Shown: positions 1 through 11,765, counted from the first letter of the stretch. The stretch is DNA of 64,000 nucleotides from Leptodactylus fallax (GCA_947044405.1 CAMRHE010000169.1:2790501-2854500), one strand, 5' to 3'. Made by a program: numbers and translations. The notes: a model not told the origin generated them from the letters alone.

Positions 1-162
1 ATGCTATAGTGTCCATTGCTCTGGCCTCTTCCTTACACAGCACTACACAATAAAAGCTGCATGTAGCTATTAACTGGTAAAAAAATGGAGAGGTTAATTT
101 AAGATGATATAAAACACAATATAAAATTACATTGTTCTCTGTACACTATTATTGGGATAGCT

Positions 163-330
163 AGATTGTAAGCTCTTGAGAGCAGGGCCCTCATTGCTAT
201 TGTTTGATGCGTTAATTATTTTGTTACATAGTCATATCTGATATTGTCAGCTCATGTAGCCTTAGATTTGTACAGTGCTGCGAATATGTGGCCATATATA
301 AATAAAATGATTATTATTATCATTATTAGG
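163..330 (+). mobile_element. L2-type LINE/SINE 3' tail
   Basis: AGCTCTTGAGAGCAGGGCCC followed by TACAGTGCTGCG, ATATAAATAAA and an ATT repeat is the widespread tail of vertebrate L2-mobilised SINEs and L2 LINEs. The same tail ends the LINE at 40501 on the other strand. Only the 3' end is present. Confidence 0.7.
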
Positions 331-374
331 ATGAAGACATATGATTTCCCACTATTAGATTTTGTTAAACTTAC

Positions 375-487
375 CACTGCCCATTCTCTCCACATTGCTG
401 AAATTGAACTATGTCACCTGGTTTAAGGCAAAAGGCTGTTGGTGAGCAAGTCTCAAAACTACTTTCAACACAGAAAAGGCTAGAAAC
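375..487 (-). CDS. mcf2l: MCF2L-like RhoGEF, visible exon 9 (SH3 segment)
   Basis: Last visible exon of the host gene. The acceptor is a pyrimidine-rich tract ending TTTTGCAG and the donor is GTAAGT, close to consensus. It reads 37 codons plus 2 nt with no stop. Entry in phase 0 matches the exit of visible exon 8. The second half contains LKPGDIVQF followed by GENGQ and the start of a Trp codon, the pattern of an SH3 domain around its RT loop and WY motif. MCF2L proteins carry such an SH3 after the DH-PH module; SH3 domains bind proline-rich partners. The first half matches the usual SH3 first strand poorly, so it may be diverged or alternatively spliced. The rest of the SH3 must lie left of the window. 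Confidence 0.62.
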
Positions 488-1331
488 CTGCAAAAGTAAG
501 ACAAAACAGTATATGTAGATATATGTAGGCCAATTTCAATAACATTCAGTAGTTGCAGAATATACTACATTGGAAGCACAGTTGTTTTGAAAAACTAGCT
601 GCATGTAGAAGTATTACATTAGTACTTTGCTTGCTGCCCAGGGCCTCATTTTCTATAAAGCCCTGATTGCTATTATACTGAAGAGCAGTACCAGTACCAG
701 TATACCTGACCAACACAAAAAGATGTTACAAAAATCAGATAACAAAGTCTCTCTCTCTCTGGCCCTTTTATTAATGGAAATGTGTGAATCTACCATAAGG
801 AAATTACACTGTAATGCGCATGTGTATCTGTAAATCCATTGTAATGGTCATATAAAGAACAGAAAAGTAATATCTATGTATAATTTATATGGATCTGAGA
901 CCACAAACTAGCTGCAGAGGATTACTTTACTACAAACCAAGCAATGAACTGCATTTTCAGTTGCATTATACAAACAGAAAAAACTGGAATCCTCAGAAGG
1001 ATGGATCATCATATGACAGACACAAATAGATCCTGATTGACCCCATTGAATATAACGGGGTCCATGTGGTATCTCTTATGTTGACTGCATTTTGCCAAAA
1101 GAAAAAATCCTGAATGCAGATTTTTGACTGACTTTGACATAGAGGCTCTTAACAAACTTCCAATGCAGATGTGGATATAGCCGATGGTTAAACTTCAATA
1201 GAAGTATATATTTTTATTTTGTTTAGCATGGTTAAACCCTACTCTAAAGACTTCCAATCTAGACAAAAAATTCTACCATTAGGCAAACCTACAGTATAAG
1301 GCAACCCCTAGATAGAGTAGAAATACGTTAC
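488..1331. other. Intron between visible exons 8 and 9
   Basis: 844 bp without a gene. It holds a decayed repeat at about 965-1150 with the palindromic core GACCCCATTGAATATAACGG, a core shared with the 'GGGTTCACAC' repeats at 24102 and 53195. I see nothing else recognisable. Confidence 0.6.
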
Positions 1332-1444
1332 TTTGGTTGTAGTGGATTCTTCATCAATATCAGAATTTGAAAGTTCATCATTGCTAGAAGGAATAGCAGA
1401 GAAATCTTCATATGTTTCTAGAGAATTAAGATGCTTTGGCCAAT
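1332..1444 (-). CDS. mcf2l: MCF2L-like RhoGEF, visible exon 8 (acidic linker)
   Basis: Acceptor TTTTCCTATAG and donor GTAACG flank 113 nt. Two nucleotides complete the codon left by visible exon 7 (giving Asp), then 37 open codons exit in phase 0. The peptide starts W-P-K, has SLETYEDF and then a Ser/Asp/Glu-rich stretch (NSDIDEES). In MCF2L the segment just before the SH3 has the same order: W-x-K, S-L-E-x-x-E-D, then N-S-x-D-x-E-E. That comparison is from memory of the family. The acidic segment has no catalytic role that I know of. It is the best evidence after the PH domain that this is MCF2L rather than MCF2. Confidence 0.75.
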
Positions 1445-1618
1445 CTATAGGAAAAGCAAAAATGTAAATGACATGGTTGTTCTCTTAATGTTAAAGTTTT
1501 TTCCCAGTACAGCAAGTTATAGCTTTCGATAGGTATTATATGCCAAAACAGCAAGTTATGACATAGCCTTGCAATATATTATAACTTGATGTAGTGGGAA
1601 AACTGATTTTAGGTTGAT

Positions 1619-2161
1619 ACTAGAGATGAGCAAAGTATTAAAAAATTCGATTTGGCAACTTCACCGAATTTCGCGATATGATTCTATTTGATCCAAATTA
1701 AATCGCGGTGAATTGCGTACCAAAAACAGCTATTAAATTGGCTACAGAGAGCCGGGGTGGGTGGCAAAATGGCGGAACCCCTTGGATGCCGCGGTCATGT
1801 TGTTAAAACCCCAGATCTGTTATGGAGCAGGGTGTTAGGTGTCAGTTACAGTTAACACTCTGCTCCATAACCAATCGGGGGATTTAACACCTTGGATGCA
1901 GCGGTCAAACATGCCGTGTGCACTCGCGAAGGGGGTAAAGGGATGTGACATCACAAGGCTGGCTGCTGATTGGCTGCACACATGACATTGTGAGTGATCC
2001 CGTGTTCCCAGAGTTCCTTGCCCCATGTAGAGCAGCCATTTTGAACTAAATGCGAATCGTTACCATGAAGCGTGAGGAAATTCTGATTCGATGCGAATCG
2101 AATATTTCCTGAAATTCAGATCGAATTCCACTTCTGCAGCTTCGATTCACTCATCTCTAGT
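1619..2161. mobile_element. Non-autonomous DNA element, CTAGAGATGAG ends
   Basis: The ends are inverted copies, CTAGAGATGAGCAAA on the left and the complement of TTTGAGTGAATC-like sequence ending CATCTCTAG on the right; the arms extend inward around GAATCG/ATTCGA-rich sequence. There is no coding capacity. The middle (1770-1905) carries GGAACCCCTTGGATGCCGCG and GGAGCAGGGTGTTAG, also found at 59985-60100 inside the large TTAA element. Target duplication not resolved (TTGATA / TTTATA flanks). Confidence 0.65.
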
Positions 2162-2409
2162 TTATACTCCCATTAACAGTTCTAGGCTATATACTGAACT
2201 GTCAGGTTTTGTCAAACATTTCAACACTTTATGCATCATGTCTCAATAAGCTTCAAATACAATAGGGAATTTTAGTACTGTTATGACAGTATGTTACAGC
2301 AATACAATGAGTGTTATAATAAGAAAGTCAACAGGATCAATGATATTTGTGGCGCCATGGCCACAGTGTTTTAAAGATAAACCTCATTACATAATTTTAC
2401 ACTGATATT

Positions 2410-2575
2410 GAAACGGTTGAAGACTGCAGGTTGCAATTGTGACTATTTCCCTTTTATTTTAGGTAGGTTGCATGCTGAAAAAGGCTTCAGTTTAGAAGCT
2501 GAAACGTTACACGCACTATGGGTGAATAAAGCACCTCACTTTTTCACGACAATTGGACTGGTGTCTGTTTCTTGA
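2410..2575 (+). mobile_element. Retroelement-like fragment with hammerhead-like core (weak)
   Basis: CTGA at 2475, a 5-bp stem GCTTC/GAAGC (2484-2499) and GAAAC at 2501 are spaced like the core of a degenerate hammerhead ribozyme of Penelope-like elements. AATAAAGCACCTCAC follows. The three-base CTGATGA core is not intact. Fragment only. Confidence 0.25.
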
Positions 2576-3174
2576 AGTAGGTCACGTGCTCGTCATTTCA
2601 TGGGAAAATATATATTATAGAAATGACTAATGCAATGGAGAAACTGTACTGTAATGGAGAATACAAGAACATTAAACCCTTTGTAACGTTCATATATCTA
2701 ATACATATCCATTCTGGGTAACAGGAGTTATGCCTCTGAAGACACAACATGCATAAATAATTACAAAAAACACCAACACTTATAATACAAAGTATACAAA
2801 AAACATTCAACAAATAATAAGAAAATGACAACAAAAATCCATTTCCAAATCATGCATGACCAGTGATGAACAGGCCTTTTTTTATCATAGGCTGTAAAAT
2901 ATATTGTTTAGAATTATTCTTATTTGCATTTATATTTTCACTACAAGTACAAAGCAAAAAAATATACAACTAATGTGTAACTATATTATAACTATGTGTT
3001 ATACATAAATACAGTGTAAATTATTTCTGTACAAACTAACTTTATATAGCAGAAGTAACACTTAGCAGAAACAGGGGAGAGAAAGTAACAATTTGCTCAA
3101 AACACAAGATATGAATTTGGCCGGGACTGTAAAAGAGAACCAAACTCACTAAAGCTGTCTATACTTATTAGATG

Positions 3175-3510
3175 CATAACGGCCTACTAGCCATTCATTC
3201 AATGCTGCCCAGATGTCCCCTGATGGCAGATGTTGGGGAAGATAAAAAACAGAGTTGGATTTCAAGGACTGAATCCTTGTACGGCTCTATAGCAGTGGTG
3301 CCAGTGAACTGCAGGTCAGCTCCCATTTGCTTGAACAAGAGCAGAGCTGCTTCTGGCCATATACCCTGTATACAGCTTCTCAAACCCAGATCAGGTGATT
3401 GGCGTAGGGTCTGGGTGTCGGACCCCCACTGATTACACACTGCTAACCTATCCTGTGGATTGGTCATCAGTATCCAAAACACATGGGATCATGGACAACC
3501 CCTTTATGGT
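3175..3510. repeat. Truncated TTAA-family repeat
   Basis: GGTGTCGGACCCCCACTGAT and GGACAACCCCTTTA are pieces of the frog repeat family whose more complete copies lie at 30121-30339 and 37612-39621. The left end is not recognisable. Confidence 0.5.
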
Positions 3511-4192
3511 TGAAAAACATGTCCACTTTCTTGGTAGCTAAGTCTTAAAAGTATCCAAAGATATCTTTAGAGCTCTAGTAAATAAAAAAAAACCAAAAAA
3601 CTACAAGTAAGGAGAGTTGTAGACCCCAGCCTGGGATCATTTCAGGTCCTAACCAATAATCAATCACTTCACTGATTTCTTTTATCAACCAGTATTTAAG
3701 AAATAATAGGGACATCATAGTAACCAATGTCTGCTCTCTTACTATGGTAATAGTATAATGTATAGCAAAAAAAACCAAAAAACACAAACACACACATTAC
3801 ATGTTCTGTGCAAGACACTACAGAAAACTACACATACATGCAAAATCACAGCACTTATACCTTCAAGACCCAGTGGTGTTGGGTCACTCTTAATTTCATG
3901 CCTTTTTGCTTTAACATCAGGGCCAAGTGGACCTATTGAGTTTACAAATGTGGAACATTTTTAAAATGAAAATGGCTTTTATGTGGCTTAGAAGACCAGT
4001 CAGCTCTGCCAGCATGTTTGTTTTATTAAACATTTACCATAAAACAACAATTTTGGAGCAGCTCTTGTTAGATTGCATTTAGAGATGAAAGACCCCCTCC
4101 CCCCCAAGATCCGTTTTTTTGGGGGTTTGGGTGGCTCGAGTCCCTGAATCATTTCAGGTAGAGCAAGTTCATATAGAACCCGAAGTGAAATT

Positions 4193-4614
4193 AGGGTGGG
4201 TTCACACCTGCGTTCCAGTCCGTCCGTTGCCAATCCGAGTGAAAATCTCGGCGAACGGGATTGGCATCGGATACAGACCGGTCAGCGACGCATTGGTTAA
4301 AAACCCATTCATTTGAATGGGTTTTTAAAGCAATGCGAGGGTGTCCGATTGCACCCTCTGCGCTGCGAATCCTTTTTTTTTTCGTCGGACACGAAGTCCT
4401 GCCTGTCCGACTTTGTTTCCGACGAAAAAAAAAAGGATTTGCAGCGCAGAGGGCGCAATCGGACACCCTCGCATTGCTTTAAAAACCCATTCAAATGAAT
4501 GGGTTTTTAACCAATGCGTCGCTGACCGGTCTGTATCCGATGCCAATCCCGTTTGCCGAGATTTTCACTCGGATTGGCAACGGACGGACTGGAACGCAGG
4601 TGTGAACCCACCCT
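4193..4614. mobile_element. Foldback element with arms of about 200 bp
   Basis: Starts AGGGTGGGTTCACACCTGCG and ends with its complement. The arms run to the centre (about 4404) with few mismatches, so each strand gives almost the same translation and those open frames are not genes. The palindrome includes AAAACCCATTCATTTGAATG on both sides. No target duplication is obvious (ATT / CATT flanks). Confidence 0.85.
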
Positions 4615-4631
4615 CATTATACTCAGAGTAT

Positions 4632-5035
4632 AATAGGTGGAGGCCCAGGAGAGGTGTAAAAAAATAAAAAAAACATTTATACTCACCTTCCCTCACCTCT
4701 TTTGGGCCTCTTCACAGTGTTCGGCACTCTCTCTCGGTCTCATTGGTTATGGCCTCAGTGGTGATGTCATGATGCTTGGTGTACCCATATGATTGCTGTG
4801 GCCCAATCACAGGCCTCAGGTGACCCCAGGCACATGACATCATCAGGAGAGAGCTGGACACCACGAGAAGGCCAATAAGAAGCTTATTATTTTTTTCACC
4901 TTCCCTGGACCTCCACCAATTAAACTCTGGGGTCTGAAGAGACCCCAGAGTAAAATAATTTACCACAATGCATTTTGCGGTGGCCATTTTACATAATATG
5001 AAACGAATCTCCAATTGTTCTGTTTAGTTAAAAAC
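4632..5035. repeat. Repeat with TACTCACCT and GGGTCTGAAGAGACCC modules
   Basis: Begins with AGGCCCAGGAGAGGTG, then ATTTATACTCACCTTCC. It holds the hairpin CTGGGGTCTGAAGAGACCCC (4929-4950), shared with the two hAT-type elements at 12290-12320 and 43985-44015. It abuts the foldback element. Confidence 0.55.
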
Positions 5036-5870
5036 TAATAATTTGGGATATTTGGGTCAAACCTGGCTCATGCCAAAGCGGTTTGCCCATCTCTGTCTGC
5101 ACTGTCATGACAGTGGCACTGTGGATGTTGGCTTTTCTTTTTACCCGTACTTACCAATGCTGCGACCTCACCTTCCTCCCCCTAGTCCCCACCTTACTAT
5201 CTAAGAATAAAGACAAACACAATTGAGGTTGGATTAATTGGCCACAGCAGCCATTTTATTACAAACGATAGAAATATATATCTATGTAAAATCGTATTTA
5301 TCCAAAACCCACCTAAATGACTAACCTTAATATAACCCCCTATGTATAATAAATACATAAATAACACCTTATATAACAAAATAACAACAGTTAATGGCTC
5401 CTTCCCAGCGGTAAGTGACCGCGGGAAGCCGAGCCGCTAATTTATATCCCCCACCCCCCGTAGTTACTCCCGCCATAGCCTCTAACTCTCCCCCTAGTAA
5501 CCGTAGGCCTCACCTCCAGGCTCTGTCATGCGGCCTCCGCCCAGCTCTGCCCTTCCTTTCCTCTTGAAAATTAACTGAATTTTGCTGTTCCTCTTGTCAA
5601 TATGATATGTCCATGCCTACTCTCACGTGGACAGCACTGATTGACTGATGGTTGGACAAAGTCACCCCTTTGACAATTGGAATGGCAACACCTTGTTGTT
5701 AACTTATTCATACATTGCTAGGAGGGATAACAGAGTGACATCAAATCACAGAAGGGCAGATAAACTAAAACTGTCTAACTTTTAAACAGTGCAAAGTTAG
5801 ACCACACAGTCTTAAACTGCACAAGATTTTCCTGAGTAGCTAATGCTGTTTGGAAATCTGGCGTACTTTT
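5036..5870. other. Intron sequence, no recognised content
   Basis: Nothing coding. A GC-rich stretch at 5405-5560 (CACCCCCCGTAGTTACTCCC) and a CCACAGCAGCCATTTTATTA segment look like a decayed repeat, but I cannot name it. Confidence 0.4.
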
Positions 5871-6393
5871 AGGGTGCGTCAACACTACCGTTGGATGTCC
5901 GTTATGACAGTGTCCATTACAAAAAAAAAAAAACAAAATCGACACTTATCATAACAGACATTAATGGACACTAATTGATTTTAATGTGTACGTATTTTTA
6001 ATGGATCAGTTAAAAGAACGGACACATTAGCCTCAGTTAGTGTCAGTTTGTGTCCGTTTTTATACTGTCCGTATTTTTGTTATTTTTAACAATAATGGAC
6101 AGTATAACGGATGTCCATAGACATTAATGTTAAAAAATAACGAACGCTTGACCGTTATTTTTTGAGGACACAAAAGTCCTGCACCCCGAATTTTTCAGTC
6201 CACGAAAAATAACGGACATGTGATGGATTTGGTGTAAATGGACACTAACGGACAACAGATAAAATCCCATTGAAATCAATGGAATTTTAATGGATTTGTG
6301 ACGGTTCTACTAGTGTCTGTTATTAAAATCATGTAACTGACACTAGCAGCGGACACTACTGACGGTCACCAGCAGTAATGTGAACGACCCCTT
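5871..6393. mobile_element. Non-autonomous element, TTAGGGTGCGTCAACAC ends
   Basis: The left end AGGGTGCGTCAACACTACCG is inverted at the right (GTAATGTGAACGACCCCT). The interior is filled with short repeats of GGACACTAACGGACA and their complements. No coding capacity. Confidence 0.6.
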
Positions 6394-7000
6394 AGACTGT
6401 CTAGTCTAACTTTACACCACTTTTTAGTTGGCTTAGTTTACGACAGAATTTTGATGAAAATATTTGGTGAAATAGCTGAAATTTTGGTGCAACTTCTGAA
6501 ATTTTGGCCACTTTTTCTGACTCACAGTTTAGCATTTTAAGCCCCACCTCTTTTTCACCAACCCCCATCCACATACTGAGCAAGGCATACAAAGTGTAAG
6601 AAAGTGTATAAAACACATAGAAAATGAGGTGTAAAGCATGTACACCAGTTTTTTTGCGCAAACTACAGCAGAATTCTGGTGCATATTTATTAGTTTATCT
6701 GCTCCAGATTTCTAAAAAAGATGCTCTAGAATTGTTATTTCATTGGGAATTTATGTATTTACTACAACAGACATGCCAGGAAAAGCTAACAATGATGTCA
6801 CTGGCGACTTTGTTTTATAAATTGTGAGCATGCTTGTGACAGGCTTGTTGAAGCCTAACAATTCAGTCTAGTAAGAATCCACTGTATTACATTTAGTAAT
6901 AATTCACATTAACTGGTAAAATTGCAGTAGTGAAATCCCAAAGTTAGTTAAGAAAAGAAGCTCAATTTAAAAGTAAAAATAGCACTTTCGCCACATCCAC
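6394..7000. other. Intron sequence, no recognised content
   Basis: AT-rich; short open frames only, none with a known motif or plausible splice context. Confidence 0.4.
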
Positions 7001-7330
7001 CAATCCCAGTTCTATATGCTTTCTCTCTAGCCCTCCTCCCCCGTTCCTGAGCAATCAGTGCTGTTAGTTTCAGTGCCTGATATGATAATTTGGTTCTCTA
7101 CAGTCAGGTAGATGGTCTCAGACTGGAGCAGGCAAAGGGCATAAATCTGAGCTCTGACACGTGCTGCCTCTGTCAGAACCTCCATGAGACCACCCACTTG
7201 ATTCTAGAGAGTCTAATTATTAGATCAGGCACCAAAACTAACTGCACTGACTCAGGAATAGTGGGGGCTAGAGAAAAAAAACCTCCCTAGAGTAGCTGGG
7301 GATGTTGAAAGCTCTTTAAATGTCCTGTTG
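7001..7330. repeat. Relative of the TTAA element at 46602
   Basis: CCTGAGCAATCAGTGCTGTT, CTACAGTCAGGTAGATGGTC and CTAGAGAGTCTAATTA match the interior of the intact element at 46602-46965. The ends are lost. Confidence 0.6.
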
Positions 7331-7912
7331 GCACTAACTTACTTGCAATCTTACTTAGTATAATGCTAGGTTCTTAATAAATTTTGTGATTCATGCATCA
7401 GATCAATATGTTTTTTGCTGTGGATTCTTACTAGATTGATGTCACGAAAACTGACAGGTTTCCTTTAAAAGGTTTATTGCATATCAACTGGTAATCACAT
7501 ATTTTTCTAAATTTATGCAAGACAGATCACAAATAATACATTACTATTGTTGTAGCGTTTATATTAGCCTAGGAACATCACTTTGTTCAATGTGACATGA
7601 TTTCCACAGAGCAAGATGATATATAAAAATGTGTGAAAGACAGTAAAAATAGTGGCATTATTGGTCATTTCTAAACTACAGTAACTGTTCTGGAGAACTC
7701 CAATTTCTACTAGAGTGAATCGATAAGACGATGGCTCAAGAGCAGACTTGAGACACTTCACAATATGTGATGACTAAGACTGCGCTTTCACTCCATCTCT
7801 TGTAATATCTAGTACTTCTTACGTTTTCTGTCACGTCTGGTCTGAAATATATAATTCATAAAGACCATTTATATGCTCCAGAAAGTAATGAATCTGTATA
7901 TCTCTGTATATA

Positions 7913-9501
7913 CAGTACAGACCAAACGTTTGGACACACCTTCTCATTCCAAGAGTTTTCTGTATTTTCATGACTATAAAAATTGCAGATTCACGCTGAA
8001 GGCATCAAAACTATGAATTAACACATGTGGAATTATATACTTAACAAAAAAGTGTGAAACAACTGAAAATATGTCTTATATTCTAGGTTCTTCAAAGTAG
8101 CCACCTTTTGCTTTGATTACTGCTTTGCACACTCTTGGCATTCTCTTGATGAGATTCAAGAGGAAGTCACCTGAAATGGTTTTCACTTCACAGGTGTGCC
8201 CTGTCAGGTTTAATAAGTGGGATTTCTTGCCTTATAAATGGGGTTGGGACCATCAGTTGTGTTGTTCAGAAGTCAGGTGGATACACAGCTGATAGTCCTA
8301 CTGAATGGAGTGTTAGAATTTGTATTATGGCAAGAAAAAAGCAGCTACGTAAAGAAAAACGAGTGGCCATCATTACTTTAAGAAATGAAGGTCAGTCAGT
8401 CCGAAAAATTGGGAAAACTTTGAAAATGTCCCCAAGTGCAGTGGCCAAAACCATCAAGCGCTACAAAGAAACTGGTTCACATGAGGACCGCCCCAGGAAA
8501 GGAAGACCAAGAGTCACCTCTGCTGCGGAGGATAAGTTCCTCCAAGTCACCAGCCTCAGAAATCGCAGGTTAACAGCAGCTCAGATTAGAGACCAGGTCA
8601 ATGCCACACAGAGTTCTAGCAGCAGACACATCTCTACAACAACTGTTAAGAGGAGACTGTGTGCAGCAGGCCTTCATGGTAAAATAGCTGCTAGGAAACC
8701 ACTGCTAAGGACAGGCAACAAGCAGAAGAGACTTGTTTGGGCTAAAGAACACAAGGAATGGACATTAGACCTGTGGAAATCTGTGCTTTGGTCTGATGAG
8801 TCCAAATTTGAGATCTTTGGTTCCAACCACCGTGTCTTTTTGTCATGCCTGGTTCCCACCGTGAAGCATGGAGGAGGAGGTGTGATGGTGTGGGGTTGCT
8901 TTGCTGGTGACACTGTTGGGGGATTTATTCAAAATTGAAGGAATGCTGAACCACAGCATCTTGCAGCGGCATGCTATTCCATTCAGTTTGCGTGTGGTTG
9001 GACCATCATTTATTTTTCAACAGGACAATGACCCCAAACACACCTCCAGACTGTGTAAGGGCTATTTGACCAAGAAGGAGAGTGATGGGGTGCTACGCCA
9101 GATGACCTAGCCTCCACAGTCACCAGACCTTATCCCAATCGAGACGGTTTGGGGTGAGCTGGACCGCAGAGTGAAGGCAAAAGGGCCAACAAGTGCTAAG
9201 CATCTCTGGGAACTCCTTCAAGACTGTTGGAAGACCATTTCAGGTGACTATCTCTTGAAGCTCATCAAGAGAATGCCAAGAGTGTGCAAAGCAGTAATCA
9301 AAGCAAAAGGTGGCTACTTTGAAGAACCTAGAATATAGGACATATTTTCAGTTGTTTCACACTTTTTTGTTAAGTATATAATTCCACATGTGTTAATTCA
9401 TAGTTTTGATGCCTTCAGTGTGAATCTACAATTTTTATAGTCATGAAAATATAGAAAACTCTTGGAATAAGAAGGTGTGTCCAAACTTTTGGTCTGTACT
9501 G
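7913..9501 (+). mobile_element. Tc1-like element A, complete with TA duplication
   Basis: Flanked by TA at 7911-7912 and 9502-9503. The termini are CAGTACAGACCAAACGTTTG and the complement of AAACTTTTGGTCTGTACTG, and the inverted repeats extend about 200 bp to GAACCTAGAATATAGGACAT. At 1589 bp it is a normal Tc1 length. It carries a broken transposase on the plus strand and lies in the intron between visible exons 7 and 8. Confidence 0.95.
8327..9338 (+). pseudogene. Tc1-A transposase, disrupted
   Basis: A DD34E transposase of about 335 codons. The N-terminus MARKKQLRKEKR and a paired-like helix-turn-helix (SVRKIGKTLKMS…AVAKTIKRY) bind the terminal repeats. The catalytic motifs are [16 protein letters not shown] and NPIE-like (here written with TAG before PPQSPD). 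Breaks: a short deletion after NHRVF near 8840, one extra G in the G-run near 8917 that changes frame, and Trp to TAG at 9108-9110. The C-terminus KAKGGYFEE is readable to 9338. It cannot make active enzyme as it stands. Confidence 0.93.
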
Positions 9502-9503
9502 TA

Positions 9504-10262
9504 TGGAAACTGTATAGAAGGTTTTGGGTTTTGTTTTATTTTTTACTGGTTAGCATTTTACCATAGAAACTAGAGATCCTTGCTTGAAGACTAAAGGTGC
9601 CTTCCAAAATCAAACAATTTAAGATGTATCCTTAGAAAAGGCCATCAATATCAGATTTGGGGCAGCTGACTCCAATAACCCCCACTGATCAGCTCTCACT
9701 TGAATGAGGAAAAGCTGCAATACCATACACAGGTGAAACTATGTAGACGGCATGCCGCATAGACAGTGAAGTGGATGCAGTGGTTGATATCCCCAACCAG
9801 TCAATCAGTAGGAATGCCAAGAGTCACATCCCCACTGATTGGATATTAATGGCCTTTCCTAAGGATAGAAAAACAGATTTATTGTCTTTTAAAACATCTG
9901 GCTTTTATAATAAATAAAAAAAATAATCTGCACCAGTTTTTGCATTTCTATATCTGTGCCAAGTTATAGTTCAGCCATTCCGACATCAGTATGGTGTCTC
10001 TAGCACTGAAAAGCTAGGTAGATGAAGGTTACGTATTCACATGCCATCTTACATTAGTGTCAGTGCACAAGGAATGATGTTCTTTCATTTACCTAACTGC
10101 ACCTAAACATTTTGAAAACTTGTGAGAATATTCATATTGACATTCCTAAAAAGAATTTCAACCCTATGACACATAAGAAAACAGAAAGACGTGTATAGGC
10201 ACAACTGTAAGAAAAGAGTATATGTAGATGTTAGAATGGATGCAAAGGTTTAAGTTCACTAC
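9504..10262. other. Intron sequence with decayed TTAA-family repeat
   Basis: 9640-9870 has GGCCATCAATATCAGATTTG and CCCACTGATTGGATATTAAT, matching the MITE family at 37612. The rest has no recognisable content. Confidence 0.45.
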
Positions 10263-10355
10263 CTTTTGTGCGAGTGGGAACTTTAATAGATGTTGAACTG
10301 ATAGAAGAAGCTAAAGAAAAGCGACGGGCAACTTCTTTCTCCTTAGATTCTGACT
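10263..10355 (-). CDS. mcf2l: MCF2L-like RhoGEF, visible exon 7 (Ser-rich linker)
   Basis: A 93-nt exon between acceptor GTCCATCAG and donor GTAGTG. It enters with 2 nt (completing Glu) and leaves 1 nt, so it joins visible exons 6 and 8 in frame. The 30 codons give a basic, Ser/Thr-rich peptide with ARRFSLASS, a plausible basophilic-kinase site (inference), and KVPTRTK. I do not recognise this peptide in a named mammalian isoform. Support comes from splice sites, phase agreement and low-complexity-free coding character. It lies in about 20 kb of repeat-filled intron between exons 6 and 8. Confidence 0.68.
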
Positions 10356-11135
10356 CTGATGGACACAGATGTATAGCAAGAATTCGTCAAAATACATTAC
10401 AGTAGTTAACTATATAATGAAAGATCCAAAAGCTTCTTGTAACATGGACAAACATATGCATTATTTTAGTCATTAATGTGAAAGTGAAGGACAATGATAT
10501 TCATAAAGGCAATGCCCATCCTAGCAACAACCCGTCAATTCAGTAGCAATAAAGCATATATAAAGAAATATGTCCTATAATTCCGCAAGGGAATCACCCA
10601 GTGGTACAGTGTTAGTAGCACCTTTACAATTCTTTCTCACTGACACCAGTATAGTGACAAAATAACAATAAGCAAAATGCTAAACTATATTTCTCTTAAA
10701 GCAATAGCCACAGAGATTGTAAAACAATAATTTACATATCATCTTTGTTAGGAGCAAAAAGTCTAAATCTAATTTAGTTTATGAGTATTGTAAATGCCTT
10801 TCATTGTAAATCAATTAGTATCTTCTGCTTGGGAGCCCTCCCAGACATATAGCACTAATATTTAACTTTTGATACCACTGTTTTCAATAAGCAATATACA
10901 TTTTCCAGATGTCTACATATCTAGTGCAAACACAAGTAATCCTTTAAAGTTTGCAATGTTATTGCATCAGCCATTACACCAGTTTTGAGCCATCTGGCCA
11001 GGAACTACATGCGTTTTAAAAACAATTTGCCATACTTTTGCGTGCTGTTCTTGGCTGGACAGTACAAAAATCTACATGTAATTTAAGGATTAAAACTTTA
11101 TGAACGTAAATATATTTATATTTGTAAACAATTAA
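10356..11135. other. Intron sequence, no recognised content
   Basis: AT-rich, no open frame with family motifs and no terminal repeats noticed. Confidence 0.4.
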
Positions 11136-11400
11136 GGCTAGGGTCATGCGGTAACGTTGGTCGTGACTCCCGTGGGGTGAACAAAGATCGCCATGTCGCC
11201 CTGCAACTCCTTCACTCATGTTAGTGAATGGAGTCACATTGTGGCTCCTAGGCTGCGACTTCTAGTAGCAAAAAAGTTGTACATTGGTCGACTGTTTTGC
11301 AACAGTCACAACACCCTTGGATTGCAATGATACTCCATTCACTAACAATCTTTGCTAGTGCAACAGGTGTCACTGCCAAAGTCCCCTAGTGTCCCTAGCC
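11136..11400. mobile_element. Short non-autonomous element, GGCTAGGG ends
   Basis: Left GGCTAGGGTCATGCGG and right GTCCCTAGCC are inverted, flanked by TTAA (11132-11135) and TAAA (11401-11404). No coding capacity. It abuts the next element. Confidence 0.55.
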
Positions 11401-11579
11401 TAAAAGTTAAACATTTTTGCAAATATAGATTAGTGAGAGTTTTGTTCGTTTCTCTATCCATCTGGTGGTGACAGTCCGTTGTCTTGATCAGTTACCTATG
11501 GATGCAACCATGAATGCAGAAACCTTTTATGGTCTGGGACTTGAAAGAAACCCAGACATAATTTCCTTATTGTGGAGAC

Positions 11580-11765
11580 CAGAGGTGTAACTTGAAGCTG
11601 CTGGGCCCCAGTGCAAAATCTGCAAAGGGGGCCCTACCTACCCTCTACCCTGTACCATACAGAATAATTATATATTTTATGTGACAAAGGGAACTTTGAG
11701 GCCCCCATAGGGTCCAGGGCCCATTAGCAACGGCTACCACTGCAGGCCATATAGATACGCCCCTG
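11580..11765. mobile_element. hAT-type non-autonomous element, 186 bp
   Basis: Termini CAGAGGTGTAACTTG and GATACGCCCCTG. Flanking 8-mers GTGGAGAC (11572) and TTGGAGAC (11766) match at 7 of 8. The GGGGCCC-rich interior resembles other elements here. The uninterrupted site is visible in the relative at 28210-28708. Confidence 0.85.

Noticed and set aside
4191..4667. Pairs of similar open frames on both strands
   Set aside because: Mirror images created by the palindrome.
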